A stretch of DNA of 64,000 nucleotides from Isoperla grammatica (GCA_945910005.1 OX246740.1:50814526-50878525), one strand, 5' to 3'. Counted from the stretch's first letter, positions 46,647 to 62,845 are shown. Notes: generated from the sequence alone by a model not told the origin. Made by a program: numbers and translations.

Positions 46647-47137
46647 GGGTGCTTACGGAAACCTCTCGAGTTGAAGAGATCGGATGGATCTGGTCACGTG
46701 ATGGATTTGATCAGATTCCCTGGATCTCATGTCTGTTTCCGAACGAAAAGTTGTAGTTGTTTATAAATCTAAATATAATTATGAATCGTGCTTCCGAAAT
46801 TAATCTTATTTAATTTACTTTCTACATGAAAGACATCGAAATGTTCTTGAATGTCTTCAAATAATTCTTTAATCCCACAAACCCACATTGTGCGTCGTCC
46901 ATGATGGCAATACAGCCTTTAGTTTATAGGCGTTAATTTTGAAAAGGCGGTGAAACAGGCTGTGGTGCGAGATCCAACCCAAGAGATCCTTCTTTTAGCG
47001 GGATCCCTAAGATCGGATCGGATCACTTGATCGGATGGATCCGTGAAGGTTTTCGAACAGAGGTTCTTGCAATCTTGTATGTTTCCGAACGAACAGATCC
47101 GTTCGGTTCAACCAGATCAGGGTTTCCGTAAGCACCC
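46647..47137. mobile_element. Inverted-repeat element, 491 bp, next to the CFAP73-type promoter
   Basis: Ends GGGTGCTTACGGAAACC and GGTTTCCGTAAGCACCC, flanked by ACT on both sides. The interior is packed with GATC-containing motifs (GATCGGATC, GGATGGATC). No coding capacity. It ends 10 bp before the X-box. Confidence 0.72.
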
Positions 47138-47146
47138 ACTGACATT

Positions 47147-47160
47147 GTTGCTATGGAAAC
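47147..47160 (+). promoter_or_regulatory. Candidate RFX X-box upstream of CFAP73-type gene
   Basis: GTTGCTATGGAAAC matches the usual RFX site shape (GTTGCC, AT spacer, GGNAAC) with minor deviations. It lies 146 bp before the start codon of a motile-cilium gene, the expected place for an RFX-controlled promoter. Confidence 0.6.
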
Positions 47161-47305
47161 GCATTGTTGATGTTTTTGTTAAATTTAAGGTTATGGTCTT
47201 GTCAACCTTACTTTACGTTTAGGGTTGTTCCTATCATAAATAAATCATTTTCTGATAACAGTTTTCACTTTTAACACAAACTAACTGATAATTTCCAAAC
47301 GCAAA

Positions 47306-50300
47306 ATGGCCAGTGCTCCAACAAGAGATCTAAGCCTACTGAAAGAAATCACACAAAGAGCATTGCCATCATGTGAACCAGAACTCGCTGTTGAAGAATA
47401 TTTCGTGTCAAAATTTGAGGAGCGCTTAGCCAAGTAAGTATGACAATAAATTTTTAAGATAATTATACATTATAGCGACTAACCAGTTTAAACTCGCTTT
47501 TCTCCGAGTTCCTGACAAGATATCTTATCCAGGTCATAACCACACATAACTACAGTTACTAATGTTTTAGTTTCAGCAACTTTCATTTCAAATATTAAGT
47601 TATTTCCATTTAAGAAATTGCCTCTTTCTGACATCTCAATCACGTTAACAAGATTTCATAGTATTTATACAATTTGAAGGTGTAATTTATTTTTGGAGTT
47701 ACAAATCTACTATGTAGAAACATTTCTGCCCCCGCCGCGTAGTTTAGAGCACAAGTGTTATTTAACCTCTAATATATCACTTGCAGACGCAAACCAGAAT
47801 GGGATGTACCACGGACGACACCAGCAGTGGAAGTGGTAGCTGCTCGAAGAGACCTATACGAAGCCGAGAAGCAACTTGCGGCGAAACGTGTCGATCAGGC
47901 TGAAAAACGCAAACAAATGGATGCACAATGGGACGACCTTCGTGTCAAAGAAACGGTCTTGAGACAATCGTTTATGCGGTTTAGCAAATTTGTCAAGGTA
48001 CTAACTTTTATGCACCCACCTACCAATTTTGACCTGATAATACTCTTAAGCTAATGGCGTGATTTAAAAAAAGGGTATTTAATATGCGTCAATTCAAAAT
48101 CAATAACTAGATGCAACACTATTTCTTGGTAGGGTACTAAGTATAGCAATCCCACATAACTAAACGTGAAATGTGCTGCAGGAGAACCAAGAGAAACGAG
48201 AGCGCGTCGACCGCAAGGTAAAGGAAGAGTTGGCCATTCAAGCCCGGCGCGACGAGGAAATAGCCGACCTTGAAGAGAAGGTCATCAGACTGACGGGCGT
48301 CAAGGAGAAACTAGAAAGCCACGTCAACGAGTACAAGATCTACGAAGTGTTCCTCGAGCGGGTCGTCAAGGAGACGAAAGAGTTCCAGGACATCCACGAC
48401 ATCTTGAGTCGATACGAGACGTTGTCGGCGGCGCGATCCGACCTGGCGACGCGACAGGAGAAGGACATCGAGGGACTCGAGGAGGCCAGAGCCGAGATGA
48501 TCAGACTGACGGAGGAGAAGTGCAACGTCGTCATGAGTCTCAACAACAAGATGGCCGAGCTGCAGGCGCGATACGACGCGGCCAAGATACAGGCGGCGCG
48601 ATGGGAGGCCGCCGTCGTACACATAAAGGCGACGGCGGCCAGCAAGACTTCGGAACTAGTCAAGGTGATTTACGTTTACTTTGAGAACAAAAGTAAAATG
48701 CCTTATTTCGATAGCAGAATTCAAGGTTTTTCACTACTTTTGCAAAATTTCTGGAGGACATACTTCTATGCTTGGAAAAGAGGACCATACAGACATATTG
48801 TGCTAACCCTATGCACCTTAGGCCCTATAGATTACTCACAAAATATAGTCGAGGCATTACTGCAATACTTGTTAGCCTATAGGCCTACTAAAAAATTAAT
48901 TTTGTTACTTACTAACAAATCAACTTTGCCCACATTGATCCAAGTTTTAATTTGGCATATCTGAAGCTAAGAAAAACTCTATAATTTAATATATCAACAT
49001 GAACTATTAAAAATTCAATGTAGTGGGTGTTTTGTTTTCTAATTCGATAAATTGCATGCAATGTCAATAATTTGTGTAATTGACATAGATAGAGTTATAC
49101 GTGCTGTAAATCTACCTCCTAATACACACCACAAAACTTGTCAAGAGATAGTGCTGCTAAACTGTAACATTGTCTGCACCATTGTAGTTTTAACAGTTCA
49201 TATATATTTACAATTACAATTTACAATACAAATTTTCAAGGATTTTGCCCTGCTTTGCTCTCAGCCAGTGCCAACTAAAACAGGGAGTAGCATTGATTGT
49301 TCGTTTTCCATTCTTGATATTATGTACAAAATAAATAGGCTATAAAGAAGGTATATTTTAAGTATTTGTCAGTGATTGATAAGATAACATGTCAAAAAGA
49401 AAATATCTGTTGGAAAAACCTTTAAATTCATTAGAATGTAGGAAGGCTACCCACCCATGCAAGTAGACTAAGGTAATACAATTGCAAACAATAATATACA
49501 ATAGATTAGCTACATCATAGTAATAATTTATGCAAAGGAAATATAAAAGGCTAGGTACCTGAGGGAAGACCTTACCTATATACACAGAAAAAAGACACTC
49601 AAATACGCAAGAAATATTATTGTTATTAGGTCTATATCGATACCATATGAACATCAAGATAAATTTACACCCGATAGTTTTTTTCAAATTGGTAGTTTGG
49701 TCTCACAACTATTTTTGTCACTCGTAAATATTCAGTAGCTGTTAACTTGTCCATAGTCCAGGTTACACGATATTTACATAGTGACGAAAACTAAGTAACA
49801 TAAAATAAGGTGAAAGAAGTAGCACAGCTAAATGCTAATCCGTGGTTTTATCAAGTAGTAGGCCTACTACTAGTATCGCCAAGTTCTTCAACCAAGGGAT
49901 CTACAGGCACTACCATAATGTGCTGTTCTTCTTCGCCCGCTGGCTGGCAAAATATCAACTGCTGAATGTTTTTTCGACTGACGCCCTGCTTCTCTGCCGC
50001 TGCTAAAAGAACTTCTATATTCTTTGGCGTGAATGTGGCAGCATCGTCAAACTGTTCCTGTTCTTGGTGCACCATTATTATCGTCGAACGTTGAGAGTCC
50101 GAGAGTGTGTGTTGATCTTCCCCCGATCCGCTCTCGGTTTCAACCACTCCACCGTCACTATACAAACACATCACTTCCTCGTGAACTTCCTGGTCGAAAT
50201 TTGTCAACGAACCTTCAACGAAAATCGGGTCCGTTACGTGGTAATCTGGAAGAATTTCTTCCCCTTCTTCTAGGAACTCGGTCTGCATGCCTTCGTTCTC

Positions 50301-53017
50301 GGTGACGAAATGTTCATATCTGAGTTGCAACTGTTCGTTGGCCAACTTACGCCGATACTCCTCCGCTTCGGGATAGAATCTCTTGCGCGTTATTCGTTTG
50401 ATCTTGGTGAGGTCCACTGTCCGAGTGTACCCTACGGGAAGAAGCTTCATGTCTGGGAATGTTTCTTCTACCAGCAATGGACTTGTGGTTAGGTGACGCA
50501 CGAAATACTTCAATAAGCAAGAGCTGATTGGCCTTCCAGAGTTTGTCAAAAGTTGAGCAGCACCTTCCCTTTTCAAGGTTTTGTTGTTACTTTTATTCTG
50601 TAACTGCATCAATCTTTTTGTTGGCGGTGCAATTTCCAACTTGCTTATGATATCAGAAGTGTCGTTGAGTTGAGCTTTGTACTCTGTAACTGGTATGTTT
50701 GTTTGGTAATCGGCAATCATGCGACTCCTCCCATAACCCACTACTCGTACTCGGCAGTTTTTAGGCCTTGATCCCCCTTCAGTAGGTGAACCTGCCACGG
50801 AATAAGTTTTGTCTTTGGTGGGGTTTGTATGCTGTGAAAAACAATGGGTCTGTGCTTTCTTGAGTACTTTTGGTTGTTGAACAGTAACAACACATTGTCC
50901 AGACAAATCTGTTGAAGCAATGAACGTTTCTTCTGTTGATGGACTGGGATTGTCAGAGGTACCGATATTGGAGAAGTCACCGATGTGTATTGTCTGGATT
51001 TCATTATCTTCAGATATCAATGCCTCAACAGGTACTTCCAGTGTGTCTAGCATAATCTCATTTGTATGGGTTAAGGAGTTGGCATTCCACATGTCTTGGC
51101 TGCCAAGATATTGGTTGCTAGGATGGGATTTGGTGGGGCTCTTATACTCCATCAGTGGGCCATGAATTATTGTTGGCTCTCCCTGAGATGCTCCACTCAC
51201 AATTGTGGTTGAGGAAAACTGTTCACCGAACCCAACTATGCTGGTTAATGTAGGGTTACATCTCGGTTTAATGGGCACAACTGGTCTGTGCCGTTGACCA
51301 ATGACAGGCCTGGATCTATGACTCATAGCAACACTAGGTCTAGACTTGGGTTGACTGCTGTCATTTGTATTAGGGCTAAGTCTAGGTTTAGGAATATATT
51401 TTTCCACTGTATCTTTACATGTTAAAGTGGAATTCATACGTTTGAATAAAACTGCAGCAGGAGGCTGAGATTTATTTGTTGAAGTGTCCAGTTTTATCAC
51501 TTTACGATCGAGACCAGTGGGCCTAGCAGGCTTCGTCCTAGGTCTGTATCTGCTGTTAGGGGTTTTAGGCCTCTGAAGTTCCAGGCTAAAACCTGCCATA
51601 AATCGCAGAGACTTCAAGTTTACAGGGGCTAATCTGTACTTGTTCTTTCGCTGGCATTAGCCTAGCGAATGGTTGATGGTTGTTTCTAGATTTAAGTGTT
51701 ACGCCTACAAACTAACCTTAAATTGTCAAATTTGCTGGTATTTTAGCCCTGCTTGCTAAGGCCTAGCCTAGGCCTATCATAGGGACCACCACGTGCGAAA
51801 AGAATTATACAATAATGATGGACATTAGCACAATTACCGTCGTGTGTGAAGTGAGTAAACAAACTTTCAATTTAATCAAAAAACACGACAGTTTCAGTGA
51901 AAACAACCGAGTCAGCTGTTGGAAAATTGTAGTTGTCACCAACGTAAACATGATAAATTTCACGCGTTTAATGCTTCAGTGCTGCCAATCAAATTCATAA
52001 TTCTCGAAAACCCGCTAACTTTAAATTTCATAAGTTTTGTAGCCAAAATCTGTTATTTCAGTATACTGGTAAGTTTTACAACAAGCCCATTATTATTTTA
52101 CACCAAGCAGTCATTTGAGGATTTTTTTTTGTACCTCTCAAAACTAAAACGAAAAAATTGACTCAGATGAAAGAATATATTACGCCCGAGTGATATACTT
52201 GCTATCAAAATATAAAGCACCTTGATATACCTTGATATATATATTTATATGTTATAATAGTCTAGAAGATTTAAAATCGTGTGATTTACTTTTGGAACTA
52301 TCCTTTGATTGCCTTAGCGATAAGTATTTGTCGTTTATAATATATAATTATATTGCTACTCTTTATTCCAACATCATTTAGTTGGGTAAAAGGGTGTTTC
52401 CACCAATGATCTTGGGCATCCCAGGAATCAGTATCGGCATGCCAAGCTCGACACATCATTTTCTTCGACTTCATTCTCTTCGTGAATGAATTCCTCTTGC
52501 CGTTCCACCAACTCTCTCCACCTTTTCCTGTCCGCCCACCGTCTTTCTCTATCCTCTACCACTGGCCATAATAACAAATTAAATACTGAGCGGATCACAC
52601 TTTATACTTACAAGAGGTTTTCATTCACAATATCCAACCAAATGAAACTGTAAACTAGTTTTACTGCTGTAGTCAATGATAACTATGTGTATGCACTGTT
52701 TACAGTATATAACACAGGTGATATATAATACTTTTTTTGTTGAAATGTAGGCAAAGACATCGTGCTGGAACATTTATCAGCAGATTTGTAAACGTAAAAA
52801 TGTCACCCCAACATTGGATATGAACGACATTGAAAATCAACTCAGATACATCAAGCGCACAATTCTAGACCTGAAGAAAGTGGTCCGAATAGCCAAGAAA
52901 CGCGCTGCCAAGGAGACAGCGTCGGCTATTGGGGAAACATCGCATTCGCAGGCGACGACCGTGATCAAAGCAAACGCAAGAGATAAGAGAGTTTCTGTGA
53001 CTGTTACTAAAGTGTGA
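47306..53017 (+). CDS. CFAP73: CFAP73/CCDC42-family axonemal coiled-coil protein, four exons
   Basis: Members act in the axoneme: CFAP73 (Chlamydomonas MIA2) is in the MIA complex that regulates inner dynein arm I1, and CCDC42 is its sperm-enriched relative. Exons: 47306-47433, 47787-47997, 48182-48664 and 52751-53017, phases consistent; 362 residues against about 310-316 in human. Predicted almost entirely coiled coil (DUF4200-type). Family landmarks are EEYF near the N-terminus, SFMRFSKFVKENQEKR, EVFLERVV with FQDIHDILSRYETL, the RWEAAVVHIKATAASKT block and the C-terminal CWNIYQQICKR...TPTLDMNDIENQL. The C-terminal part is closer to CFAP73, the middle to CCDC42, so the symbol is provisional. 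The 4.1-kb last intron contains an antisense gene. Exons are GC-rich compared with surrounding introns. Confidence 0.85.
49851..51599 (-). CDS. Unrecognised intronless protein nested in the CFAP73-type intron
   Basis: A 582-residue open frame from ATG 51599 to stop 49851, antisense within the last intron of the CFAP73-type gene. I do not recognise the family. The first 250 residues are rich in Pro, Ser, Thr and basic residues with a repeated RSRP motif, probably disordered. Residues about 399-431 form a strongly basic-to-amphipathic helix (IKRITRKRFYPEAEEYRRKL). The C-terminal 140 residues are acidic and glutamine-rich and end with a small predicted helix (NIEVLLAAAEKQG). No membrane segment or signal peptide. 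The composition would suit a nuclear regulatory protein, but that is speculation. A 23-codon upstream ORF starting at 51657 runs through the main ATG in another frame. Its length without stops makes chance unlikely. Confidence 0.75.
   Translation of the reverse strand: MAGFSLELQRPKTPNSRYRPRTKPARPTGLDRKVIKLDTSTNKSQPPAAVLFKRMNSTLTCKDTVEKYIPKPRLSPNTNDSSQPKSRPSVAMSHRSRPVIGQRHRPVVPIKPRCNPTLTSIVGFGEQFSSTTIVSGASQGEPTIIHGPLMEYKSPTKSHPSNQYLGSQDMWNANSLTHTNEIMLDTLEVPVEALISEDNEIQTIHIGDFSNIGTSDNPSPSTEETFIASTDLSGQCVVTVQQPKVLKKAQTHCFSQHTNPTKDKTYSVAGSPTEGGSRPKNCRVRVVGYGRSRMIADYQTNIPVTEYKAQLNDTSDIISKLEIAPPTKRLMQLQNKSNNKTLKREGAAQLLTNSGRPISSCLLKYFVRHLTTSPLLVEETFPDMKLLPVGYTRTVDLTKIKRITRKRFYPEAEEYRRKLANEQLQLRYEHFVTENEGMQTEFLEEGEEILPDYHVTDPIFVEGSLTNFDQEVHEEVMCLYSDGGVVETESGSGEDQHTLSDSQRSTIIMVHQEQEQFDDAATFTPKNIEVLLAAAEKQGVSRKNIQQLIFCQPAGEEEQHIMVVPVDPLVEELGDTSSRPTT
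52428..52561 (-). CDS. Possible 3' terminal exon of an unidentified minus-strand gene
   Basis: After a 3' splice site (TTATTATGGCCAG at 52562) an open frame encodes 43 residues, starting VEDRERRWADRKRWRELVER and ending ENDVSSLACRY, then stop. The local GC content and charged helical wording are unlike the flanking AT-rich intron. It is antisense in the last intron of the CFAP73-type gene. It could be the last exon of the ODAD1-type gene or of an unrecognised gene; upstream exons were not connected. Confidence 0.35.
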
Positions 53018-55640
53018 ATTTTAATATTGATTTCGAATTTATTTAAGAATGCAAAGTAAAATAATAGAACTTACGTAACTAGATTTTTGTACCCGATTAT
53101 TAAGAATTATTTATTTTTTTTATTATCCTTAGTTCTTCTACTCATGCTGAGTGATAAGCATTAACACTAGTTGGCCGAAATGTATCAGACTATTTGTTTA
53201 AATAAAAAATAAATAACTAAATTCACATTTAGGGTCTACCCAAATCTATTTACATTCTCAGGTTAGCTGTCATCGTTTTGTACATTTGTCATCACTAGAA
53301 TTTCTTTCTATAAATATAGTAGTACCATTGAGTTTGTTCTCAATGGTAGTACAGCAATAATAATACAATAAAATAAGGCTGCCAATATATAAGCAATGTT
53401 TGGTGAATATAGGCTGGCAAGCAGCATAACAGTAGACTAATAATAGCTGACAAAATGATTTAGGAGAAATATACAAAATAAAGAGGATAAGAAAGCACTC
53501 ATTTTGACTTCCACGGATTACTTTTAAAAGTCTCCATAATCACACATTCAACTCTTATTTGGGCACAGCATGCTTAGTTTAAGAGACAAGTGTATTTAAA
53601 AAAATTAAATGAAATGTAATGTAATTAAAAAGTGTAAACCAAGGTATAATTAGTGTATAACGCAACCTAAAAATTCAATTTGCTCAAAACACAAACTACT
53701 TGAAAAAAATATGTTAAATCATTGGCAACAATGAACAAACGAATTGAATAGACTAGTCAGACACCTTACCCATACAAACGAAAATGGCAAGCTTCAATAT
53801 TTAGCTCAATAAAAATAATAATAATGATAGTAATAATAATAATAATAACAACCCACGTGCATACACACATGCTTATTGCAATGCTCGTCAACAGTACAGA
53901 CATGGCACAGGCAATCACTTTTTCACATAGCTGAGTAGAACTAGTTTTTCCTCTGCTGGACATTACATACAACAGAGGTGATGAGCCACGTCCACCTTAT
54001 CTATAGTCTGTTTGGAATGGGCCCCAGCTTCCATTTGGCAGCTTACAATTCACATGTATTGTTTAAAAAAAAGATGCTGAAAAAGAAACTATTATCACAG
54101 AAAATATGGCTTGGTACCTACAGAACCTATAATATAATTCCCCTCTCCCCCCCACCCCCCCCCCTATCACAGTTGAGTGATCTATACAAAAAAGGAAAAA
54201 GGGGATCTCTATAGGTATCTTTAAGGTTACAATTTGTAATATGTACTTTACAAATTCAGATAATCTTACTGGACCATAATAAAATATGTAGTTCTATCTA
54301 TACTTATTGCTCTCACATGTCAAGTTGATCGCTGTGTCTGTCTCACTCTCAAAAAGTCACTCTAGGAATGTCGATTTGTTAATGTTTATATAATAATATA
54401 TATAAAGCTATCATCACTCCTTAAATGTCATGTTATTCCATCACCTTTCTGTCGTCCTTATGTTTTAACTTTATAGTTTGATAGGTTTATATTTGTACAT
54501 TAGGTGTCATATGTAAATCTAATGTACTCTGTATCAATTGAACGATTAATAAAGAGATTGAACCAAAACTTACGACCAAATTACTTCTACTTAAATAAAA
54601 TATCCCATAAACAATAACCATGGTAATAAACACGGTGGTCATAAACATAAAAAAAACTAAAATGTGTATACTCTTTTACTATACGCACAACGCACATACA
54701 TTTTTTTTTTTTTTACAAAATATGTATTGTATTACTGATTAGTACAATGGACCCCTTTGGTCATCCAATGTGCACTGGTAAGCCATCAGTTTTTCTTGAT
54801 AAAGGTTGATTTTCCTTCTTGATGCCAAGTAACACTCATGAGACAATAAGACAGTGGGTACTTAAATAAATTGATTATGACATATGTATGGGTTTACAAT
54901 GAGACTTTATTGAGTGACAGCTACATTGGTGAAAGACTTTCAAAACATACACAACCAGGATTAATTTTTAAATGTTTATTCAGTGGTGTTATATTAGTAT
55001 TACGCATTTACTTTACTTTAGATGCAACACATGAAAAAAATAGGAATTACAAATTGGTTATATGCTTCTTAGGAAATAGAAACAATCAATGCTAATATAC
55101 TATTAGCATAGATAACGGAATCAGTTATCTGTGCTAATAGCAGCCTGCTATTTGAGTTGGACTCATAGACAATTTTTAATGTAGGACACAAGACACCTAT
55201 AAGGTTTTGACTAGAATTCAGTTAGTTAATTAGGGTACCTATGCAGTATATACTGTGCATATATCATATCAAATAGTGAATAATTAATTAATACATTCAT
55301 TATGTATTAATACATAATGAATACATTATGTAATACATACATTATGTATTGCAGTGAGAATATCACTGTGATGTGATATAGAACATGAGTGTAGTAATGA
55401 CGGCCCTAGTTGTTTTGGTTTCATGTTTGTTCCAAACAGATTTTCATGCTTTACTAAATTAAATATCAAGCTACATTTTGGGTGGCATCCTGAAAATTGT
55501 GTCCATGATCATTGATAATTTAGCTAATATTCACGCATGCATTTAGAGTTAAGTTAATTGAGACATTTAAAACATCAAAATCTATGTCGGTGCATTGGAA
55601 GTACGTGATAAAATACCGCGACTGTGTTTTTGTTCATCCT
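53018..55640. other. Intergenic region after the CFAP73-type gene; no gene seen
   Basis: AT-rich. AATAAA at about 53199 is a plausible polyadenylation signal for the plus-strand gene. A SINE tail is at 53196-53245. Short palindromes lie at 55090-55140 (CTATTAGCATAGATAAC with its complement) and 55280-55360 (ATTATGTATTAATACATAAT). No coding exon recognised. Confidence 0.5.
53196..53245 (-). mobile_element. SINE 3'-end fragment
   Basis: AAATTCACATTTAGGGTCTACCC is the reverse complement of the SINE terminal sequence, next to an A-rich tail. Only the last tens of bases are present. The AATAAA that may terminate the CFAP73-type transcript lies in this tail. Confidence 0.6.
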
Positions 55641-55651
55641 CTGCGATCACC

Positions 55652-55722
55652 TCTAGGATCGGTCGACAGAAAGACAGACCACCAAACACGTAGAGCCGCG
55701 GCCGTCGGGGCGCTTAAAGCTG
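55652..55722 (-). repeat. About 70-bp duplicate of an exon-like segment
   Basis: CGGCTCTACGTGTTTGGTGG followed by CGACCGAT and CTAGAGGTGATCGCAGAGGA (minus strand) repeats 56283-56350 with about five differences. Both copies encode RLYVFGG...RPILEVIAE in one frame. Duplicated exon or pseudo-exon; direction of copying unknown. Confidence 0.6.
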
Positions 55723-56264
55723 TATGTTCACCTACCTTGTAGAACAGCCCATTTCGGTCTTTAAAAATAGCTTTAAAATGGTTTTAAATTTTCCCAAAAG
55801 AAAATCAAAATAAAATATGTCATGCTTTCTTAATGAATGGTTTTTATTCCAATAAATATAACCATTTTACAGATGTTCTTAATTAGGTGTGAAAGGTGTT
55901 CAGCAACATCACATTATCAAAGAAAAGGTAATTAAGAACATCTGGAAAAAGGAAGTATTAATTAATTGAAACAAAGGAACACTCATTAGTGCTTTTTCTT
56001 ATGAGTGTTCCTTTGTTGTGTTCCAATTCTCTACAGGATGACATATTTTGATTTAGGGCATATCTCAATTCGAATATTTGGCCACTAACATAACAATTAG
56101 TGACAATTGGTTTCAACAATACAATATTGTTAACTGTTGCTGTTAGTCAGTGAAGTAGGCGTAGCAGGCTAAATATTCAAACTGAGATAGTACGCCCTTA
56201 CAATTGAGACAATTTAAACACATTAAAAAGCATTTTTAACAGACCGCAATCGGGAGTAAGCAGG
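55723..56264. repeat. Cluster of three small foldbacks
   Basis: Inverted pairs: CAGATGTTCTTAATTA (55871) with 55943; AACAAAGGAACACTCAT (about 55970) with about 56017; GGGCATATCTCAATTCGAAT (56056) with about 56201. No genes. These separate the two copies of the duplicated exon-like segment. Confidence 0.55.
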
Positions 56265-56680
56265 CTAGGCGGACACACAGCCTCCTCTGCGATCACCTCT
56301 AGAATCGGTCGAGAGAAAAACGGGCCACCAAACACGTAGAGCCGTGTCCGCTTGACGAATTGACCGCGTAAAACACGCTCGGAGTTGTTCAACCGGTGGA
56401 TTTTGTCCAGGTCGCCAGCCGTAGTCGGGTGATTCGCTTGGACTTGGGCAGGTAGCAGGCGGACACGTTGCGGAGGTATTGCCGGCTGGCGGTTCTCGTG
56501 ACGAGACGAAGGAGGGCCTTCTCGGCAGCCTCCGCATGGGTCTCCGGCCGGACTGGTTTGGCTTCTCTCTTCTCTGTCACCTCCTCGCGTTCGAGACATC
56601 TGGACACACGTGCCAATAGTTTCAGACGCGGAATATACTCGGCTAGTTGTGTTGTCTGTCGTGCAGTCAAAAACTAAATT
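56265..56680 (-). pseudogene. Coding-biased minus-strand segment with a frame change
   Basis: The segment is GC-rich with strong codon-like third-position bias. From 56670 one frame reads LAEYIPRLKLLARVSRCLE and continues AEAAEKALLRLVTRT to about 56440. Protein-like wording then switches to another frame, DLDKIHRLNNSERVLRGQF and RLYVFGGPFFSRPILEVIAE. No intron-like GT-AG joins them neatly. It is either a decayed exon, a sequencing or assembly indel, or two overlapping exons. It could belong to the 3' end of the ODAD1-type gene; I do not recognise the protein. Confidence 0.4.
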
Positions 56681-57599
56681 ATTAAATTATATTTGAATTT
56701 TGAATCGTGTGTTTCAAAAAGGCCGTAAGTCCACAGAGCATAGTTTTGACATAAATGTAAAAAGCTGAACCGGACTTGCACCCTTTCAGCAATAAACTGG
56801 AACTTTCTCATGAAATTTGAACCATAGGAAAGAGCTGGACTTATGTCCTTTTTGCACCAAAGTGAGGGTCTATGTTTATATGTGTGACCGACGTCCTTTC
56901 AGAAATACACGATTAATTTAATAAATATTGCATTGATATGGTAGAAACAAGGTGTAACTCTAAATATTTGAAAATAATTGATCATAGGACTTATTCATTT
57001 ATTATTTATAATAATTAAATAATAAGTTTGCTTCCATTAGAAAGTCCTGCGAACTGTTATTTTTTAAGTTTTAAACAATTACAAAGCTAGTCTATTAGTA
57101 GGGTTTAAATGATTTTTAGGTATTACCTTTAACTGCTATCCCTGTGTACCAGAATGCAAGCATTAATTAGTAAACAGAACAATTTAGACATTTTGATTAT
57201 TGCATATCATAATATAGTTGAGCTCAATTAGCACTCAAGGGTCTGTGACAATCGTCATGTTTAAATGCAGTATCGAGTATTGGATTGAATTCAGCGATAT
57301 GCGATTACATGTCCACCACGTGCTCAATACCAAGTAACTGAGCACTACCTAGCAGAAGTTCTGTGAAGTTCTTACTCACCGCCATCTTTAATCTGCCTAT
57401 TTACGTTATTTTACTGGAGTGAGCTCATAAGATACTAAAAAATCCGATAACATGCACAGTTTGAATCCGATCTTTCAAAACGATCCCAACTCAAGGGGTC
57501 GATTGGATCCAACCGATCCAATCCGTGTTCAAAGTGATCACATGGAGAGAGAATTGAACAGTCGGATCGTACTCAATACTGTACCATATTGAGTTCTCC
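56681..57599. other. No gene; one inverted repeat
   Basis: AT-rich. AAAGGCCGTAAGTCC near 56717 pairs loosely with GGACTTATGTCCTTTTT near 56855. Otherwise nothing recognised up to the LINE fragment. Confidence 0.5.
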
Positions 57600-58066
57600 A
57601 TGTATACAAGATGCCGCAACCAGCAATACCAATAACCTACATAGCCGTTAAATCCCATGTGAATGCAGCGATGTCCAGCAAAGTGAAGCAGCAGTGGGTG
57701 GAGAAAGGACAAAACAAGACGTGGAAACAATACACAACAACCACAAGACAAACCCCCCACAAATTCAGCAGAAGAATAGAAACCGCGCAATTCAGGCTTA
57801 ACACACAACATGACCTATAGGGGAAGCACCTGCACCGGATGGGAATATTTGAGACTAGTATCTGCAAGCTGTGTGGAGTGGAGGAACAGGACAGGAATCA
57901 CCTCTTTAGATGTAGTAAACTTCAAACAGAACGTGACGCATTGCCTAACGGCATGAAGAGAGAAGAAAAGGAGGCCTGTCTCTACTGGTTGACCAGATCT
58001 TACATGATGGCCTGATTAAGCCAAATGTGGGCATATGATAAAAAAAAAAAAAAAAAAAAAAAAAAT
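57600..58066 (+). mobile_element. 5'-truncated LINE with RNase H-type C-terminal region and poly(A)
   Basis: From ATG 57611 the frame reads IPITYIAVKSHVNAAM and RIETAQFRLNTQHDL. An in-frame stop follows, and after it GKHLHRMGIFETSICKLCGV continues, the CCHC-like/His end common to Jockey, I and R1-type ORF2. An A tract at 58041-58066 ends the insertion. The element is dead and inserted downstream of the last certain ODAD1 exon, antisense to that gene. Confidence 0.82.
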
Positions 58067-58162
58067 GTATACATGGCTTAAAATAGTAGTTTCATAGGCT
58101 ACGCTTGCTCGACGGCCATGTTGCTGGCAGCGACGGACCAATCAGAGGATCGAGAGACTTAC

Positions 58163-62845
<4,683 letters not shown>

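Larger units (their letters stand above)
46331..47305. other. Divergent intergenic region ZSWIM7-CFAP73
   Basis: Contains a 491-bp inverted-repeat element (46647-47137) and a candidate X-box (47147-47160). The promoters of both genes should be here. No additional exon was seen. Confidence 0.6.

Noticed and set aside
48311..48663. 100-residue antisense ORFs
   Set aside because: Shadows of the GC-rich coiled-coil exon of the CFAP73-type gene.
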